Source: an uncultured Lachnospiraceae bacterium (GTDB lineage: Bacteria > Bacillota > Clostridia > Lachnospirales > Lachnospiraceae). Taken from it: a stretch of DNA of 64,000 nucleotides. The position numbers and the translations under genes were made by a program. The notes beneath the pieces were generated by a model, which worked only from the letters and a program-made list of their open reading frames with translations, ran no database searches and was not told the DNA's origin. Each line of letters opens with the position of its first letter. Positions within the stretch are counted from its first letter, which is position 1. This document shows, piece after piece, positions 1 to 8,148 of the stretch. The DNA lies in contig CAMXIK010000017.1 in assembly GCA_947243855.1 (NCBI GenBank), positions 1 to 64,000 on the forward strand, read 5' to 3'.

Positions 1-2
1 AG

Positions 3-725
3 ACAATACAGGATAATACCTACCATTCTTATCATCAGGACGAGCAGGGGAGCACAGCCTATATCACAGGGAAAAATCATGTGGTAGAGAACTGCTATCA
101 GTATGACGCTTTCGGCAACCTCATAGAGCGGAAAGAAGCTGTAACAAACCACATTCTCTATACAGGACAGCAGTATGACCAAGAGACGGGACAATACTAT
201 CTCAGAGCGAGATACTATAACCCTGTAGTGGGACGGTTCTTGCAGGAAGATACTTACCGTGGGGATGGGTTGAACCTCTATGCTTACTGCGCGAATAACC
301 CGGTGCTGTATGATGATCCGAGTGGGCATGCGTCTAATTATCCGAAGAAAGAACCAGAAGAGGTTAAAACTCCGGGAAATCAGGCGGTTAATCAAGGTGG
401 TAGTAAGACTTATCAAACATATACAAAGACGAACCCAGTAACAGGAGAAGTATATTCTGGTAGGACAAGTGGAACAGGAACACCAGCAGAAAATGTCAGA
501 AAAAGGGATGCAAATCATCATATGAATGCTAAAGGGTTTGGACCAGCGGTGCTTGATAAAACATCAGATAATTATGAAGCAATTCGAGGACGGGAACAAA
601 TGTTAATTGAATACCATAAAGGTAAAAGAACATCTGGTAATGCGATTAATGGAATTGGACCAAATAACCAAAAGAAAAGCATATATATTAATGCGGCGAA
701 AGGAGAGTTTGGAGATATTGAATAA
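3..725 (+). CDS. Rhs-family polymorphic toxin, C-terminal part (5' partial), URI/GIY-YIG-like nuclease tip
   Basis: The frame is open from base 3, so the gene begins before the window and only about 240 residues are seen. The first part is a textbook Rhs/YD-repeat core end: QYDAFGNLIE, then LRARYYNPVVGRFLQED and NLYAYCANNPVLYDDPSG, the conserved hyperconserved box that precedes a variable toxin tip. The tip (about the last 130 residues) has TGEVYSGRTSG, HH, IRGREQMLIEY and a terminal GIGPNNQKKS region. This pattern resembles the Tox-URI/GIY-YIG nuclease tips of polymorphic toxins; that assignment is from motif memory, not alignment. The tip is more AT-rich than the Rhs core, as expected for an exchangeable module. 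An immunity gene follows and overlaps by a few bases. Confidence 0.8.
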   Translation, partial: TIQDNTYHSYHQDEQGSTAYITGKNHVVENCYQYDAFGNLIERKEAVTNHILYTGQQYDQETGQYYLRARYYNPVVGRFLQEDTYRGDGLNLYAYCANNPVLYDDPSGHASNYPKKEPEEVKTPGNQAVNQGGSKTYQTYTKTNPVTGEVYSGRTSGTGTPAENVRKRDANHHMNAKGFGPAVLDKTSDNYEAIRGREQMLIEYHKGKRTSGNAINGIGPNNQKKSIYINAAKGEFGDIE

Positions 726-1173
726 GCAAAGAAAACGTAGATTAAGGCTTGGAGATATATATGAAATTCAATTGCCAAATGGTATGAATGCGTATGGTCG
801 ACTGTATAAAGAATTTACATTGGCGATCTATAAAAAAATATGTAATAGTGTAAGTGAATTGCCAGAAGAAAACGAGTATAGTTTTTACGTGGGTGTATAC
901 AAAGATTTATTGCAAGATGGGGTATGGTCAGTTGTGGATAATAGAAAATTTGAGTCAGAGGAAGATGCATGGGCACCACCACAGTGTGTAGTTGACGCAA
1001 TAACTCAAGTTGGCTCATTATATTACAGGGGTGAGATAATTCCGTGCAGTTATGAGGAGTGTAAAGATTTAGAGGTAGTAGCGGCATGGGATAGACAGCA
1101 TGTAATAGACAGAATAATGGGAATCGATACATGGGAAAAATGTATAAAAAAACCTATTGATCCAAATGAATAG
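718..1173 (+). CDS. Imm26-like immunity protein for the Rhs toxin
   Basis: This roughly 150-residue protein begins NKQRKRRLRLGDIYEIQLP followed by NGMNAYGRLYKE. That matches the Imm26-type pattern (basic start, GDI-[YF]-EI-x-LP-x-G, YGR) found directly behind polymorphic toxin genes. The start is uncertain: TTG at 718 has AGGAGAG about 10 nt upstream, TTG at 709 and ATG at 691 are in-frame alternatives that would lie inside the toxin gene. All options overlap the toxin stop, so translation is probably coupled. The role inferred from position is to bind and block the nuclease tip in the producing cell. Confidence 0.7.
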   Translation: MNKQRKRRLRLGDIYEIQLPNGMNAYGRLYKEFTLAIYKKICNSVSELPEENEYSFYVGVYKDLLQDGVWSVVDNRKFESEEDAWAPPQCVVDAITQVGSLYYRGEIIPCSYEECKDLEVVAAWDRQHVIDRIMGIDTWEKCIKKPIDPNE

Positions 1174-1314
1174 CATTTAATTATATCTCCATTTAAGGAT
1201 GCCTGCCGTCTAAAAAGCAAACTAGATTACTATAATTAATAGGGATGATTTTCAATGAAGATGATGATATCCATGGCTTAATTTAGAGACCTTAGAACTG
1301 GTTGCATATAGGGG

Positions 1315-1380
1315 TATCTAAAAATAGATGGGACTATCCCAAAGTTTGTGTAAATGGGTGAATGCGAAACTTATCCCAAA
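1315..1380. mobile_element. possible insertion-sequence end (weak)
   Basis: The stretch contains GGGACTATCCCAAAG followed by TTTGTGTAAA, which looks like the terminal repeat style of IS256-like elements, and a second CTTATCCCAAAG about 35 nt later. No transposase is present and no partner end was seen, so this is at most a solo end left by deletion. Confidence 0.2.
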
Positions 1381-1384
1381 GATG

Positions 1385-1568
1385 TAATAATTGCGCGGAT
1401 CGCATAAGGCATAAGCAGACCCTTGGAAACTGTTTAAATCCTTCGGATTAAAACCATTGGTACTTGGCGAGGTTCGGAGCTGCAAGGCAGCTCCACGAGC
1501 CTAGTACCATTACGTTTGGAGCGGAGCGGAAGCGCGTCTGCGTTGGTTATGCGATTTGCGCAATTATA
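1385..1568. ncRNA. candidate structured RNA or long foldable element, unassigned
   Basis: An outer arm at 1387-1407 pairs with 1547-1567 over 21 positions; the only two non-identical positions are G opposite T, that is, G-U pairs if read as + strand RNA. Inside it, GCAGAC (1415-1420) pairs with GTCTGC (1536-1541), AATCC/GGATT (1437-1449) forms a small hairpin, and a central arm pairs TGGTACT (1458-1464) with AGTACCA (1503-1509), GGC with GCC, and GGAGCTGC (1476-1483) with GCAGCTCC (1487-1494) around an AAG loop. No ORF covers it. The G-U pattern favours RNA on the + strand over a DNA-only repeat. I do not recognise the family. Confidence 0.4.
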
Positions 1569-1628
1569 ACAAATAAAGATATGTTTCACGATTCCAGATG
1601 TAAGTGAGAGTATACGAGGAGGATGAAA

Positions 1629-2507
1629 ATGGAAAAGAAAAACAAAGGAAAAAATGCAACAATTATAGCGGCATTGATTGGTGTTATAGGAACAATAATT
1701 GCGGCTGTTATTGGTGTGATATGGGGAAAAAACAATATGAATGTCATCGTGCAGGTAGATGGTAAAAACATTGTACTGCAAGATGGGGATGTTCAGGAAA
1801 TGGCGGCTGAAAATGAAGAACTAAAAAAGGCGATTGCAGATTATGAAATTCAGATAAGTGACTTGGAAGATGAAAGTAAAAATTTGATGGAGAAACTAGG
1901 GGTTGTCAGTGGAGAATTGGATGATGCTCCTGCAATCGAATTTCAAGATTTAGGGCTTTCTATTGATGGGGAGGAACAGGCTGTAAATAGAAATAAGTCA
2001 TATGTATCAATCAATGGACGGGATTACTATTCCGGCGATTTTGTAGATGGATTGATCCCAGACAATATGTCTATGATAAATAAAGATGGTGTTTTGTATA
2101 TAGGAAAAATAGTAAAAGAAAAATCAAATTTGTTGGATAAGCCAATGGTTGATAAAGGATTTGATGTTTATATTTATGAAAATATGGCAGATACATATGG
2201 TAATGTTTATAGTAAAGCCGTTTGTTTTTATTATAATGGACGATACATTGTTTTTAATGCGAATAGGGAATATGATAAACTTAAGTGTGTAATATCCATG
2301 AATGAAGGAAGCAGGGGCGAAGGGATGATACAGATAGAGGCTGATGATAGTGTTGTATATACTTCTCCATCGGTAACAAGTCAAACAGAGCCTTTTGAAG
2401 TAGATATTCCGATTAATAAGGCATCTAAAATAACACTTAAGAGTTTGGGAAGCGACAGCGTGTCATATGTTATGGTATCAGATTGTGTTTTGTATAATGA
2501 GGAATAA
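1629..2507 (+). CDS. membrane-anchored protein with coiled coil and NPCBM-like C-terminus
   Basis: About 292 residues. A lysine-rich start is followed by one hydrophobic segment (about residues 10-34, IIAALIGVIGTIIAAVIGVI), then an acidic coiled coil (MAAENEELKKAIADYEIQI) and a C-terminal beta-rich domain with YYNGRYIVFNANREYDKLK and late aromatic/hydrophobic strands that resemble an NPCBM/NEW2 carbohydrate-binding fold. ATG 1629 is preferred over ATG 1623 because GAGGAGG at 1616-1622 gives a 6-nt spacing only to the former. It stands alone between the structured element and a terminator. The function is not known; surface or periplasm-facing binding is inferred from the architecture. Confidence 0.7.
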   Translation: MEKKNKGKNATIIAALIGVIGTIIAAVIGVIWGKNNMNVIVQVDGKNIVLQDGDVQEMAAENEELKKAIADYEIQISDLEDESKNLMEKLGVVSGELDDAPAIEFQDLGLSIDGEEQAVNRNKSYVSINGRDYYSGDFVDGLIPDNMSMINKDGVLYIGKIVKEKSNLLDKPMVDKGFDVYIYENMADTYGNVYSKAVCFYYNGRYIVFNANREYDKLKCVISMNEGSRGEGMIQIEADDSVVYTSPSVTSQTEPFEVDIPINKASKITLKSLGSDSVSYVMVSDCVLYNEE

Positions 2508-2561
2508 AGGACAAACAATTTTAGGTACATTCTTATTGTATTTGTGTGATTTTTTGAAATC

Positions 2562-2587
2562 GGGGGCTTTTGCTCCCTTTTTCTTTT
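2562..2587 (+). terminator. rho-independent terminator
   Basis: A 6-bp stem GGGGGC/GCTCCC (one G-T pair) around a TTTT loop is followed by a T-rich tract. It ends the NPCBM-like gene. Confidence 0.75.
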
Positions 2588-2653
2588 AAGTGCATCCCAA
2601 CGCTTACAACTTCAAAATAGGGTATAGAAAAGGCAGTAGACAGGTCATGGGGA

Positions 2654-2983
2654 GTGCTGTTCAGCTTCGTTACCATTCCTAACAACCGCGAAGGTTTTGA
2701 TGTCCTTTTTCAGAAAATCCAATCTGTAGCGGGTGATTTATCAAAAGAAAAAGTAGGACTCAAGGCCATCAGACACTACAGTTACAATCTTCTGGGTTTT
2801 CTCTTTAGTAAAAGTTTGCCGATCAATGTGATCAATCCGTTACATACCAATCTTTACAGAAAAAGTCTGAGCTTTAGAAAGACCAAAACGGATAAAGTTG
2901 ATGCCCGTACCATTGCTTCCGTGATCATGTCTGACGTGAACTTAAAGTCCTACTCGGATATATCATACCACAATAAAGAATAA
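2654..2983 (+). pseudogene. IS110-family transposase fragment
   Basis: The 109-residue frame contains HYSYNLLGFLF, INPLHTNLYRKSLSFRKT and KTDKVDARTIAS, which are hallmark IS110 DEDD transposase sequences from the middle of the N-terminal domain. The first catalytic segment and the whole C-terminal Tnp_IS116-type half (about 300 residues) are missing, and the frame runs straight into Rhs debris. It is a dead remnant. IS110 elements transpose without terminal inverted repeats, so no ends are expected. Confidence 0.85.
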
Positions 2984-2986
2984 AAG

Positions 2987-3344
2987 TCACTTACCCGTTA
3001 CCGCTATGACAAAGCTGGAAACCTGACCGCAGTCCGACCGCATGGAGACAAGGAAGACCCTCCTTGCGGCGGCGGACGGCATCACCATACGCTGCCGCTG
3101 CGGCAACAGGACAAGATATACCGTGGACGGCTGGGGACGCATCCTTACCGTGGAGACCGCAGAAGGCGGACGGGAGGAGTATGTTTACGACTGCGCAGGC
3201 AACATAACCGCAAGCACCGACCCGAACGGCAAAAGACAGATCATGGGCACCTGGGAGTATGACTCCTTCGGCCAGCTTACCAAGTCCGTAGCAGGAGGCT
3301 GCCAGAAAAGCAATGAAACAAAAACTTACGAGACATGCAGGTAG
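2987..3344 (+). pseudogene. Rhs/YD-repeat fragment, frameshifted
   Basis: Frame 2 reads TRYRYDKAGNLTAVRPHGDK up to about base 3050, and the sequence continues in frame 3 with YTVDGWGRILTVET, EYVYDCAGNITASTDPNGK and WEYDSFGQLTKS. These are consecutive YD repeats split by a frameshift. GC content is much higher than in the genes around it. It is a leftover of a larger Rhs gene, possibly the same one whose tip opens the window, separated by insertions. Confidence 0.8.
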
Positions 3345-3346
3345 TC

Positions 3347-3375
3347 TTGACAATCATTTAAATTTTCTCTATGAA
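3347..3375 (+). promoter_or_regulatory. candidate promoter for the PLD nuclease gene
   Basis: TTGACA at 3347-3352 is followed after 17 bp by TATGAA (3370-3375), about 80 nt ahead of the gene start. The -35 is perfect, the -10 moderate. Confidence 0.45.
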
Positions 3376-3457
3376 AAAAAGAGGGTTTTTGTTACAATTA
3401 TTCTTGAAAACAAGTTTAATACAAGCTGCAATAAAAGATGTTGGGAGGAAATGTAGT

Positions 3458-4642
3458 ATGGCAAGTGTAGACTTTTTATTACAGGGGTTAAACGCAACAG
3501 AAGATCATTATGCGGCAGTGGAACAGTTGTTGTGTTTGCCTAATATCAGTTACTGTTTGATAGGAACTGCATTTATGAATGCAGCAGGGGCAGAAATGGT
3601 AGTGGATAATCTTTCTGGTATTGTACCCAATTTACAGCTCGTAGTAGGTGTGCGTAATGGTGTGACATCAAAGCGAAGTATTGAAATTTTGAGAGCACAT
3701 GATATTTATCCAATATGTGTAGATACAGCAACACAAGCATTCATTTTTCATTCCAAGGTATATTTAGCACATAATCAAACAAATGCAACTATGATTATAG
3801 GCAGTGCCAATCTTACCGCTGGTGGATTTGTAAAAAATATTGAGAGTAGTGCTATAATAAATCTTGATTTATTAAATCAAGAAGACTTGGTATTAATGCA
3901 AAAAGTAATTAACGATTTTACGCTGTTAATAAATCAGTATCCTCAAAATATATATCAATTGAATGAAGCGTTTGACTTAGATGAAATGGTTCATCAAGGA
4001 ATATTAGTTGATGAAACGAGTTCGCCGCGAAGAGCATATGCACATGCTCAAGTAGTACAAGGACAGATAGAACGACGGCCTGCTATGCACATTAATACGC
4101 GTAGAATGGCATCTGTACAGAGGGCAGGAGTACAAAATATGGTAAATATTCCTGTTCCATTTACCAATGTCGCAATAGCTCCAATTGTAAATAATCAGCT
4201 GCTTTGGAAAAGCGGTCCTTTGACACGGCGTGATTTAAATATTCCGATAGGGGCGAACACACATGCAACGGGATCAATGCTTCTGAAAGTTGGAGATCCT
4301 TCGCAACATATTGATCAAAGACATTATTTCAGAGATGTAGTTTTCGCAAATGCACAATGGTTACCGGATTTAAATCCACAGTACCGACATATAGAAAGGT
4401 GTTTTGTAAGATTCAGAATAATTATTAGGGGGATAGATTATGGAATTCATGAACTTAAATTATCCCATAATACTCGTACCGATACAGAAACATATCGTCA
4501 AAATAATAGTATGACACAAATTCATTGGGGAGAACATATCAAGCCGTTGATTGCGCATGATGAATTATTAGATGACATATTGTGTATTTATGGACCAGAT
4601 GAAGGAACAGATGTGTATACATTAACTTTTGATATTGAATAA
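3458..4642 (+). CDS. PLD-fold restriction endonuclease-like protein
   Basis: About 394 residues. The N-terminal half has a single phospholipase-D-type active-site motif, HSKVYLAHNQTNATMIIGSANLTAGG region (H-x-K then GSxN), preceded by strands typical of the fold. One HKD copy per chain and a C-terminal domain with LLWKSGPLTRRDLNIP and ATGSMLLKVGDP recall the BfiI/NgoFVII type, where a PLD nuclease dimer is joined to a B3-like DNA-binding domain. The usual HKD aspartate position is not clearly kept. ATG 3458 has GGGAGG 9 nt upstream; ATG 3451 is out of frame. A convergent DNA methylase and small regulator adjoin, so a restriction role is inferred with good confidence. Confidence 0.75.
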   Translation: MASVDFLLQGLNATEDHYAAVEQLLCLPNISYCLIGTAFMNAAGAEMVVDNLSGIVPNLQLVVGVRNGVTSKRSIEILRAHDIYPICVDTATQAFIFHSKVYLAHNQTNATMIIGSANLTAGGFVKNIESSAIINLDLLNQEDLVLMQKVINDFTLLINQYPQNIYQLNEAFDLDEMVHQGILVDETSSPRRAYAHAQVVQGQIERRPAMHINTRRMASVQRAGVQNMVNIPVPFTNVAIAPIVNNQLLWKSGPLTRRDLNIPIGANTHATGSMLLKVGDPSQHIDQRHYFRDVVFANAQWLPDLNPQYRHIERCFVRFRIIIRGIDYGIHELKLSHNTRTDTETYRQNNSMTQIHWGEHIKPLIAHDELLDDILCIYGPDEGTDVYTLTFDIE

Positions 4643-4643
4643 T

Positions 4644-4689
4644 AATAACAGAGTCCGAGAAAAATTATGAATTCTCGGACTCTGTTATT
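4644..4689. terminator. bidirectional terminator between nuclease and methylase genes
   Basis: A perfect 17-bp inverted repeat (4644-4660 with 4673-4689) surrounds a 12-nt loop. The stop codon of the minus-strand methylase (4665-4667) lies in the loop, so the hairpin is shared by both convergent genes and partly overlaps coding sequence. Confidence 0.85.
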
Positions 4690-6299
4690 CGTTGGCGTCG
4701 CTCTTTTATTCGAATTAGGGCATTTTGAAGCGTTATTACATCAGATTCATTTACTCCAAGAGCAGGGAAAATAAAAGAATCTTGCTGCCGTAGGATTTCA
4801 TCTACTGAATGGTGTTTTACAAAATTATTTAATTCATATATGTCACCATTTGGAATCATAATATATGGAACTTTTAAATGGTCTATCTCGGATGGAACGA
4901 GTTCTAAAACTCCGCCACCATAATGACGTCCCTCAAGTTCAGCACTTAACGCTGTGAGTGTATTCAAAAAACATATCACTAAAGAATTCGCATCAGTACT
5001 ACCAGTAGGGACAATGCGGTAAGCAGTATCTGTTGTATATGCATTTAATTTGTTGAGAATTAAACGGGGCATACCATTACTTCTCTTTAACATACTAATG
5101 GGGCTTGCAGATACGGAGGGGACTTTGTACCAAGGGGTGCGAGTCCTGCATTTGTAACGTGCAGGTAAACCTTCTGATTCGCCAAGTTGAAGGTACTCTT
5201 TGTATGTTAAGCCATCATCTTTATTACAGAAGTATAAGAAATTGGTAGGTAATCCTTTCTCTGCATTTTCATCATGTTGTGTTTTGTCATATATGATGCC
5301 AGGACAGTGTTCACTTCTACCAAACATAGGGTGTGCTACAGCTTGTAAATGATATTTCTTAACAACATCATTGGATACCAAAAAAAACTTGTTGGCGCCA
5401 GTAACGATACCCACATCAGCAGTGGCAAGATTCGAGAAATTATATACATTAGGGAGAGAACAAATGGATTTATATACTTGTCTTTCATTGGCGGTTAATA
5501 AAGCATATGTCCATTTATCCTTTAAAAAATCACCATCTACATAATCCGCATTAGCGAATAAAACAGAAGGGTTTTCTTTGGTGAAGGCTTTTCCCTTAGT
5601 ATGAAGCATGGCAATCCCGTCTGTTTGCTGGTTGGAGTCATATTTTTTTTCTGCCATTAATACAATAACACCTTGTAAGGTGTCTTCAAACCAAAGGTCT
5701 TCGGGATCGATAATGAGAATGCGGGAACACTCTTGTAATAAATAATCTCTTAAGCCTTTGGCATAAAGTACATGAAGAAGTTCAGAAGGAAGTACCATTC
5801 CCAAATGTCCACCAGCATTGAGAAATTTGATGGAAGAAATAACAAAGGGAATCCAAGCGTTAGTGTGTTTGCTAAATTTCATTCCCATCAATTTAAACAG
5901 TTGTTGAGCTCGTTCCTGCATTTCTTTTTCCCAATATTGATAGCGAATAAAAGGCGGATTTCCAACAACGGCGTCAAATGTTTTAGGGGAGTCAGCTATT
6001 AAGTTGGTTATTGACCACTGTAAAAAATCTTGGGTGGAAATTATAGATTGTATCGGTCGTTTACTTAATTTATTTATGCAAATAGCGGTTGCCATATTGT
6101 TTATATCTAATCCTGTAACGGAAAGATTATTCTCTTTGTGTGGCAATGCATCAAAAAAGACTCCATCACCGCAACTAGGTTCAAGAATACTATTTGCACC
6201 TTCATTCAGAACCCAATGTATTATGTATTCAGCAAGCCAATAGGGGGTGTAATAACTACCACTCAGTTTTTGGCTGGTTTCAGCTTCTTTAAAATTCAT
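4665..6299 (-). CDS. N6-adenine-type DNA methyltransferase of the R-M module
   Basis: The 544-residue protein has the SAM-binding motif ILEPSCGDGVFFDAL (about residues 37-51) and the catalytic motif NPPFIRYQYW (about 113-122), so it belongs to the gamma-type amino-methyltransferases (TaqI/Eco57I-like). A long C-terminal half with ARYKCRTRTPWYKVP and GGGVLELVPSEIDHLKVP is typical of the target-recognition part of such enzymes. The ribosome binding site AAGGAG overlaps the end of the upstream XRE gene and the gap is only 2 nt, so the two are coupled. It would modify host DNA against the convergent PLD nuclease. Confidence 0.9.
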   Translation of the reverse strand: MNFKEAETSQKLSGSYYTPYWLAEYIIHWVLNEGANSILEPSCGDGVFFDALPHKENNLSVTGLDINNMATAICINKLSKRPIQSIISTQDFLQWSITNLIADSPKTFDAVVGNPPFIRYQYWEKEMQERAQQLFKLMGMKFSKHTNAWIPFVISSIKFLNAGGHLGMVLPSELLHVLYAKGLRDYLLQECSRILIIDPEDLWFEDTLQGVIVLMAEKKYDSNQQTDGIAMLHTKGKAFTKENPSVLFANADYVDGDFLKDKWTYALLTANERQVYKSICSLPNVYNFSNLATADVGIVTGANKFFLVSNDVVKKYHLQAVAHPMFGRSEHCPGIIYDKTQHDENAEKGLPTNFLYFCNKDDGLTYKEYLQLGESEGLPARYKCRTRTPWYKVPSVSASPISMLKRSNGMPRLILNKLNAYTTDTAYRIVPTGSTDANSLVICFLNTLTALSAELEGRHYGGGVLELVPSEIDHLKVPYIMIPNGDIYELNNFVKHHSVDEILRQQDSFIFPALGVNESDVITLQNALIRIKERRQRITESENS

Positions 6300-6301
6300 G
6301 G

Positions 6302-6541
6302 TTACTCCTTAGAACTACTATTTTCTTGTTCTGTTTGCTTAGTATAATATATTTCAGCTATGTCACCGATATCGCATTTTAGTGCTTCGCAAATACGAAC
6401 TAGGATATCAGTAGTAACATTTTCATTATGGGATAACTTAGCCATAGATGTTTGGCTTATACAAGCTAAGTCACGTAAATCCTTTTTTTTGAGATCTTTG
6501 TCGATGAGAAGCTTCCATAGCTTTTTATAACTGATTGGCAT
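6302..6541 (-). CDS. small XRE-family regulator (controller-like) of the R-M module
   Basis: A 79-residue Cro/C1-type helix-turn-helix protein: ISYKKLWKLLIDKDLKKKDL, ISQTSMAKLSHNENVTTDILVRICEALKCDIGDI. This HTH_26-like form is common as a stand-alone regulator. GGAGG lies 9 nt before the ATG. It is the first gene of an operon with the methylase. By analogy with C proteins it probably times methylase and nuclease expression; that is inferred from position only. Confidence 0.85.
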   Translation of the reverse strand: MPISYKKLWKLLIDKDLKKKDLRDLACISQTSMAKLSHNENVTTDILVRICEALKCDIGDIAEIYYTKQTEQENSSSKE

Positions 6542-6881
6542 AGTGTTCTTCCTCCTTCTCCAATTGTGATTCAGTTTAACATAAAAAAAACGTGATTACA
6601 ATGATTAAATATCTTAACGCAAATTTTTTGCATTAAAAAATAACAGGAGTTGCTGTAAAAATCATTCGATAGTCTTACAACGATTGCTCAGGAATAGTTT
6701 CATCTGGAGCCAAAACTTATATCCTGTCAGCAAGTCATTTGTTAACCCCTGTATCGGTATGTGCATGGAAGACACGCTTTTTAGGGCGCACTTAATCATC
6801 GGGGTGGTTTCGAAAAATTTTGCATTATATTACGAATTCCCCCTAAAAAATGAAATATAAAAATATTTATTTTATCCTCAT
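6542..6881. other. intergenic region upstream of the R-M operon
   Basis: AT-rich, no convincing ORF. GTGATT occurs twice as a direct repeat (6566-6571 and 6592-6597, 26 bp apart) just upstream of the XRE gene, with TATGTT on the minus strand between them as a weak -10; this could be its operator. The part from 6660 to 6860 shows nothing I can name. Confidence 0.3.
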
Positions 6882-7622
6882 TTATATCTCTGCCAAAGCG
6901 CAAAACCTTGCAAGGATCTCTTTCTTGCGGTTCTCGCTGATCTGGAACACTGTGCCGTCCAGCATTTGGACTTCTATGGAGGACATGACTTTTATGTAGT
7001 CGAAGTTTATGAGAAAAGATTGATGAACCCGCAGGAAACGGCCATTCATGGAGGCTATCTGCTTTTCTACTTCGCTCAGTTTTCCATAGAATTGATGCTG
7101 TAGTGTTTCTGGACGCTCTTCACCACAGCCGGAAAGATGGATGCGGATGAGCCGGCTGCTGCTCTCAAAGTATGTAATCCTGTTAAGAGGAATTCGATAG
7201 TAAGCCTTTTTATAGCAAAAGTTGAAATATCCGTTCCTTTTCCTGATTTCGGTACAGGCTTCGCTGAAGACGGTGCGGAATTCCTTTTCCTCTATCGGCT
7301 TGGAAAGGAAGCGGAAAGGGTTTGTGCAGAATAGTTCCTTCCAGTATTCCTCGTGGGCGGATATGTATACGATCAGCGCAGGGAGCTCTGCATTCCGCAG
7401 AGCCTGTGCGGCATGGATGCCGTCTATATCTTTCATTTCAATGTCCAGATAGATCAGATCGAAACACGTCTGTTGTTTTGTGATAGCACGGATCAGCTCG
7501 GAACCGTCAAAGAACAAGTCACAGTCAACGTCAATGTCCTGTCTGTCGGCGGTAACGCGCAGGAGCTGCGCAAGGCTTTTGGTCAGCTCCTTGTCGTCAT
7601 CGCATATGGCAACATGAATCAT
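6882..7622 (-). CDS. LytTR response regulator (AgrA-like)
   Basis: The 246-residue protein starts with a receiver domain (IHVAICDDDKEL acid pocket, phosphoacceptor D in DLIYLDIEMKD at about 57, K in FLSKPIEEKEF) and ends with a LytTR DNA-binding domain (YFESSSRLIRIHL, RVHQSFLINFDYIK). This is the AgrA/VirR class, which binds direct repeats. AGGAGG is 9 nt before the ATG. It is downstream of the XRE gene in a two-gene minus-strand unit, next to AgrD/AgrC, so it is the likely output regulator of the agr locus. Confidence 0.9.
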   Translation of the reverse strand: MIHVAICDDDKELTKSLAQLLRVTADRQDIDVDCDLFFDGSELIRAITKQQTCFDLIYLDIEMKDIDGIHAAQALRNAELPALIVYISAHEEYWKELFCTNPFRFLSKPIEEKEFRTVFSEACTEIRKRNGYFNFCYKKAYYRIPLNRITYFESSSRLIRIHLSGCGEERPETLQHQFYGKLSEVEKQIASMNGRFLRVHQSFLINFDYIKVMSSIEVQMLDGTVFQISENRKKEILARFCALAEI

Positions 7623-7661
7623 CCGGGATATCCTCCTGTTGTGTATTGCGCAGCCGCAGCA

Positions 7662-7907
7662 TTAATTCAACAGTTCATCATAGGTTGTGTGGAGCTGTTC
7701 TTTAATTGCTTTCAGCTGGTCTACACGTATATGCTGGACGCCCCGCTCAATCTTTACAAGACATTCTCTTGTGATAGAAACACCTTGCAGGTCAAGCTGG
7801 CGGACCAGCTCGGTCTGGCCAATGCCCTGCTGTAATCTGAGTTTCCGGATATTCTCTCCAATGCTCCCGTTTTTTGGTTGTTTTATCTTTTGTATCAATA
7901 TTCTCAC
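7662..7907 (-). CDS. XRE-family regulator within the agr locus
   Basis: About 81 residues with a clear Cro/C1 helix-turn-helix: GENIRKLRLQQGIGQTELV, ITRECLVKIERGVQHIRVDQLKAIKEQLHTTYDELL. The start may be GTG 7907 or TTG 7898; the RBS AGAGGTGAG is close to both. It precedes the LytTR gene by 39 nt. Its own promoter region carries one of two GGACYRATAT inverted repeats, so autoregulation and control of the agrC unit are plausible. Such a regulator is not part of the classical agr four-gene set. Confidence 0.85.
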   Translation of the reverse strand: MRILIQKIKQPKNGSIGENIRKLRLQQGIGQTELVRQLDLQGVSITRECLVKIERGVQHIRVDQLKAIKEQLHTTYDELLN

Positions 7908-7920
7908 CTCTTTTTGAACT

Positions 7921-8021
7921 CATTTTAGTCCAACTTAAATTTATTTTATGAATAAACAGGGATATAATGGGACTGATATTGGTCCTATTGAAGGAATACA
8001 ACAAAATGGAGTAAAAAATTT
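7921..8021. repeat. agr control region copy A (with inverted repeat 7970-7985)
   Basis: About 101 bp upstream of the XRE-LytTR unit that recur with roughly three-quarters identity at 9744-9845 in the same orientation. It contains the 16-bp dyad GGACTGATATTGGTCC (7970-7985). Read on the minus strand, TTGTTG (8004-7999) is followed after 17 bp by CAATAT (7981-7976), so a weak -10 lies inside the dyad. Confidence 0.8.
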
Positions 8022-8052
8022 AAATGAAGGCTTGGAATGCATGAATGAAAAC

Positions 8053-8101
8053 GGAAGCAGGGGATGAAATCTTGTTGTTAAAAATTTCATCCCCTGCTTC
8101 C
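8053..8101. terminator. terminator after agrD
   Basis: A perfect 18-bp stem (8053-8070 with 8084-8101) has a 13-nt loop. It lies between the stop of agrD and the control region of the XRE-LytTR unit and insulates the two minus-strand transcripts. Confidence 0.8.
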
Positions 8102-8148
8102 TCATGAAAAAGGTTATGATGTAAAAACGATGATGACATTTTAGAAAG

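Noticed and set aside
1385..1568. 5S rRNA or 5S pseudogene (GGTACTTGGCGAG resembles helix IV/V)
   Set aside because: The conserved CCGTTCCCATCCCGAAC loop and the 117-nt length are missing; only a short local likeness exists.
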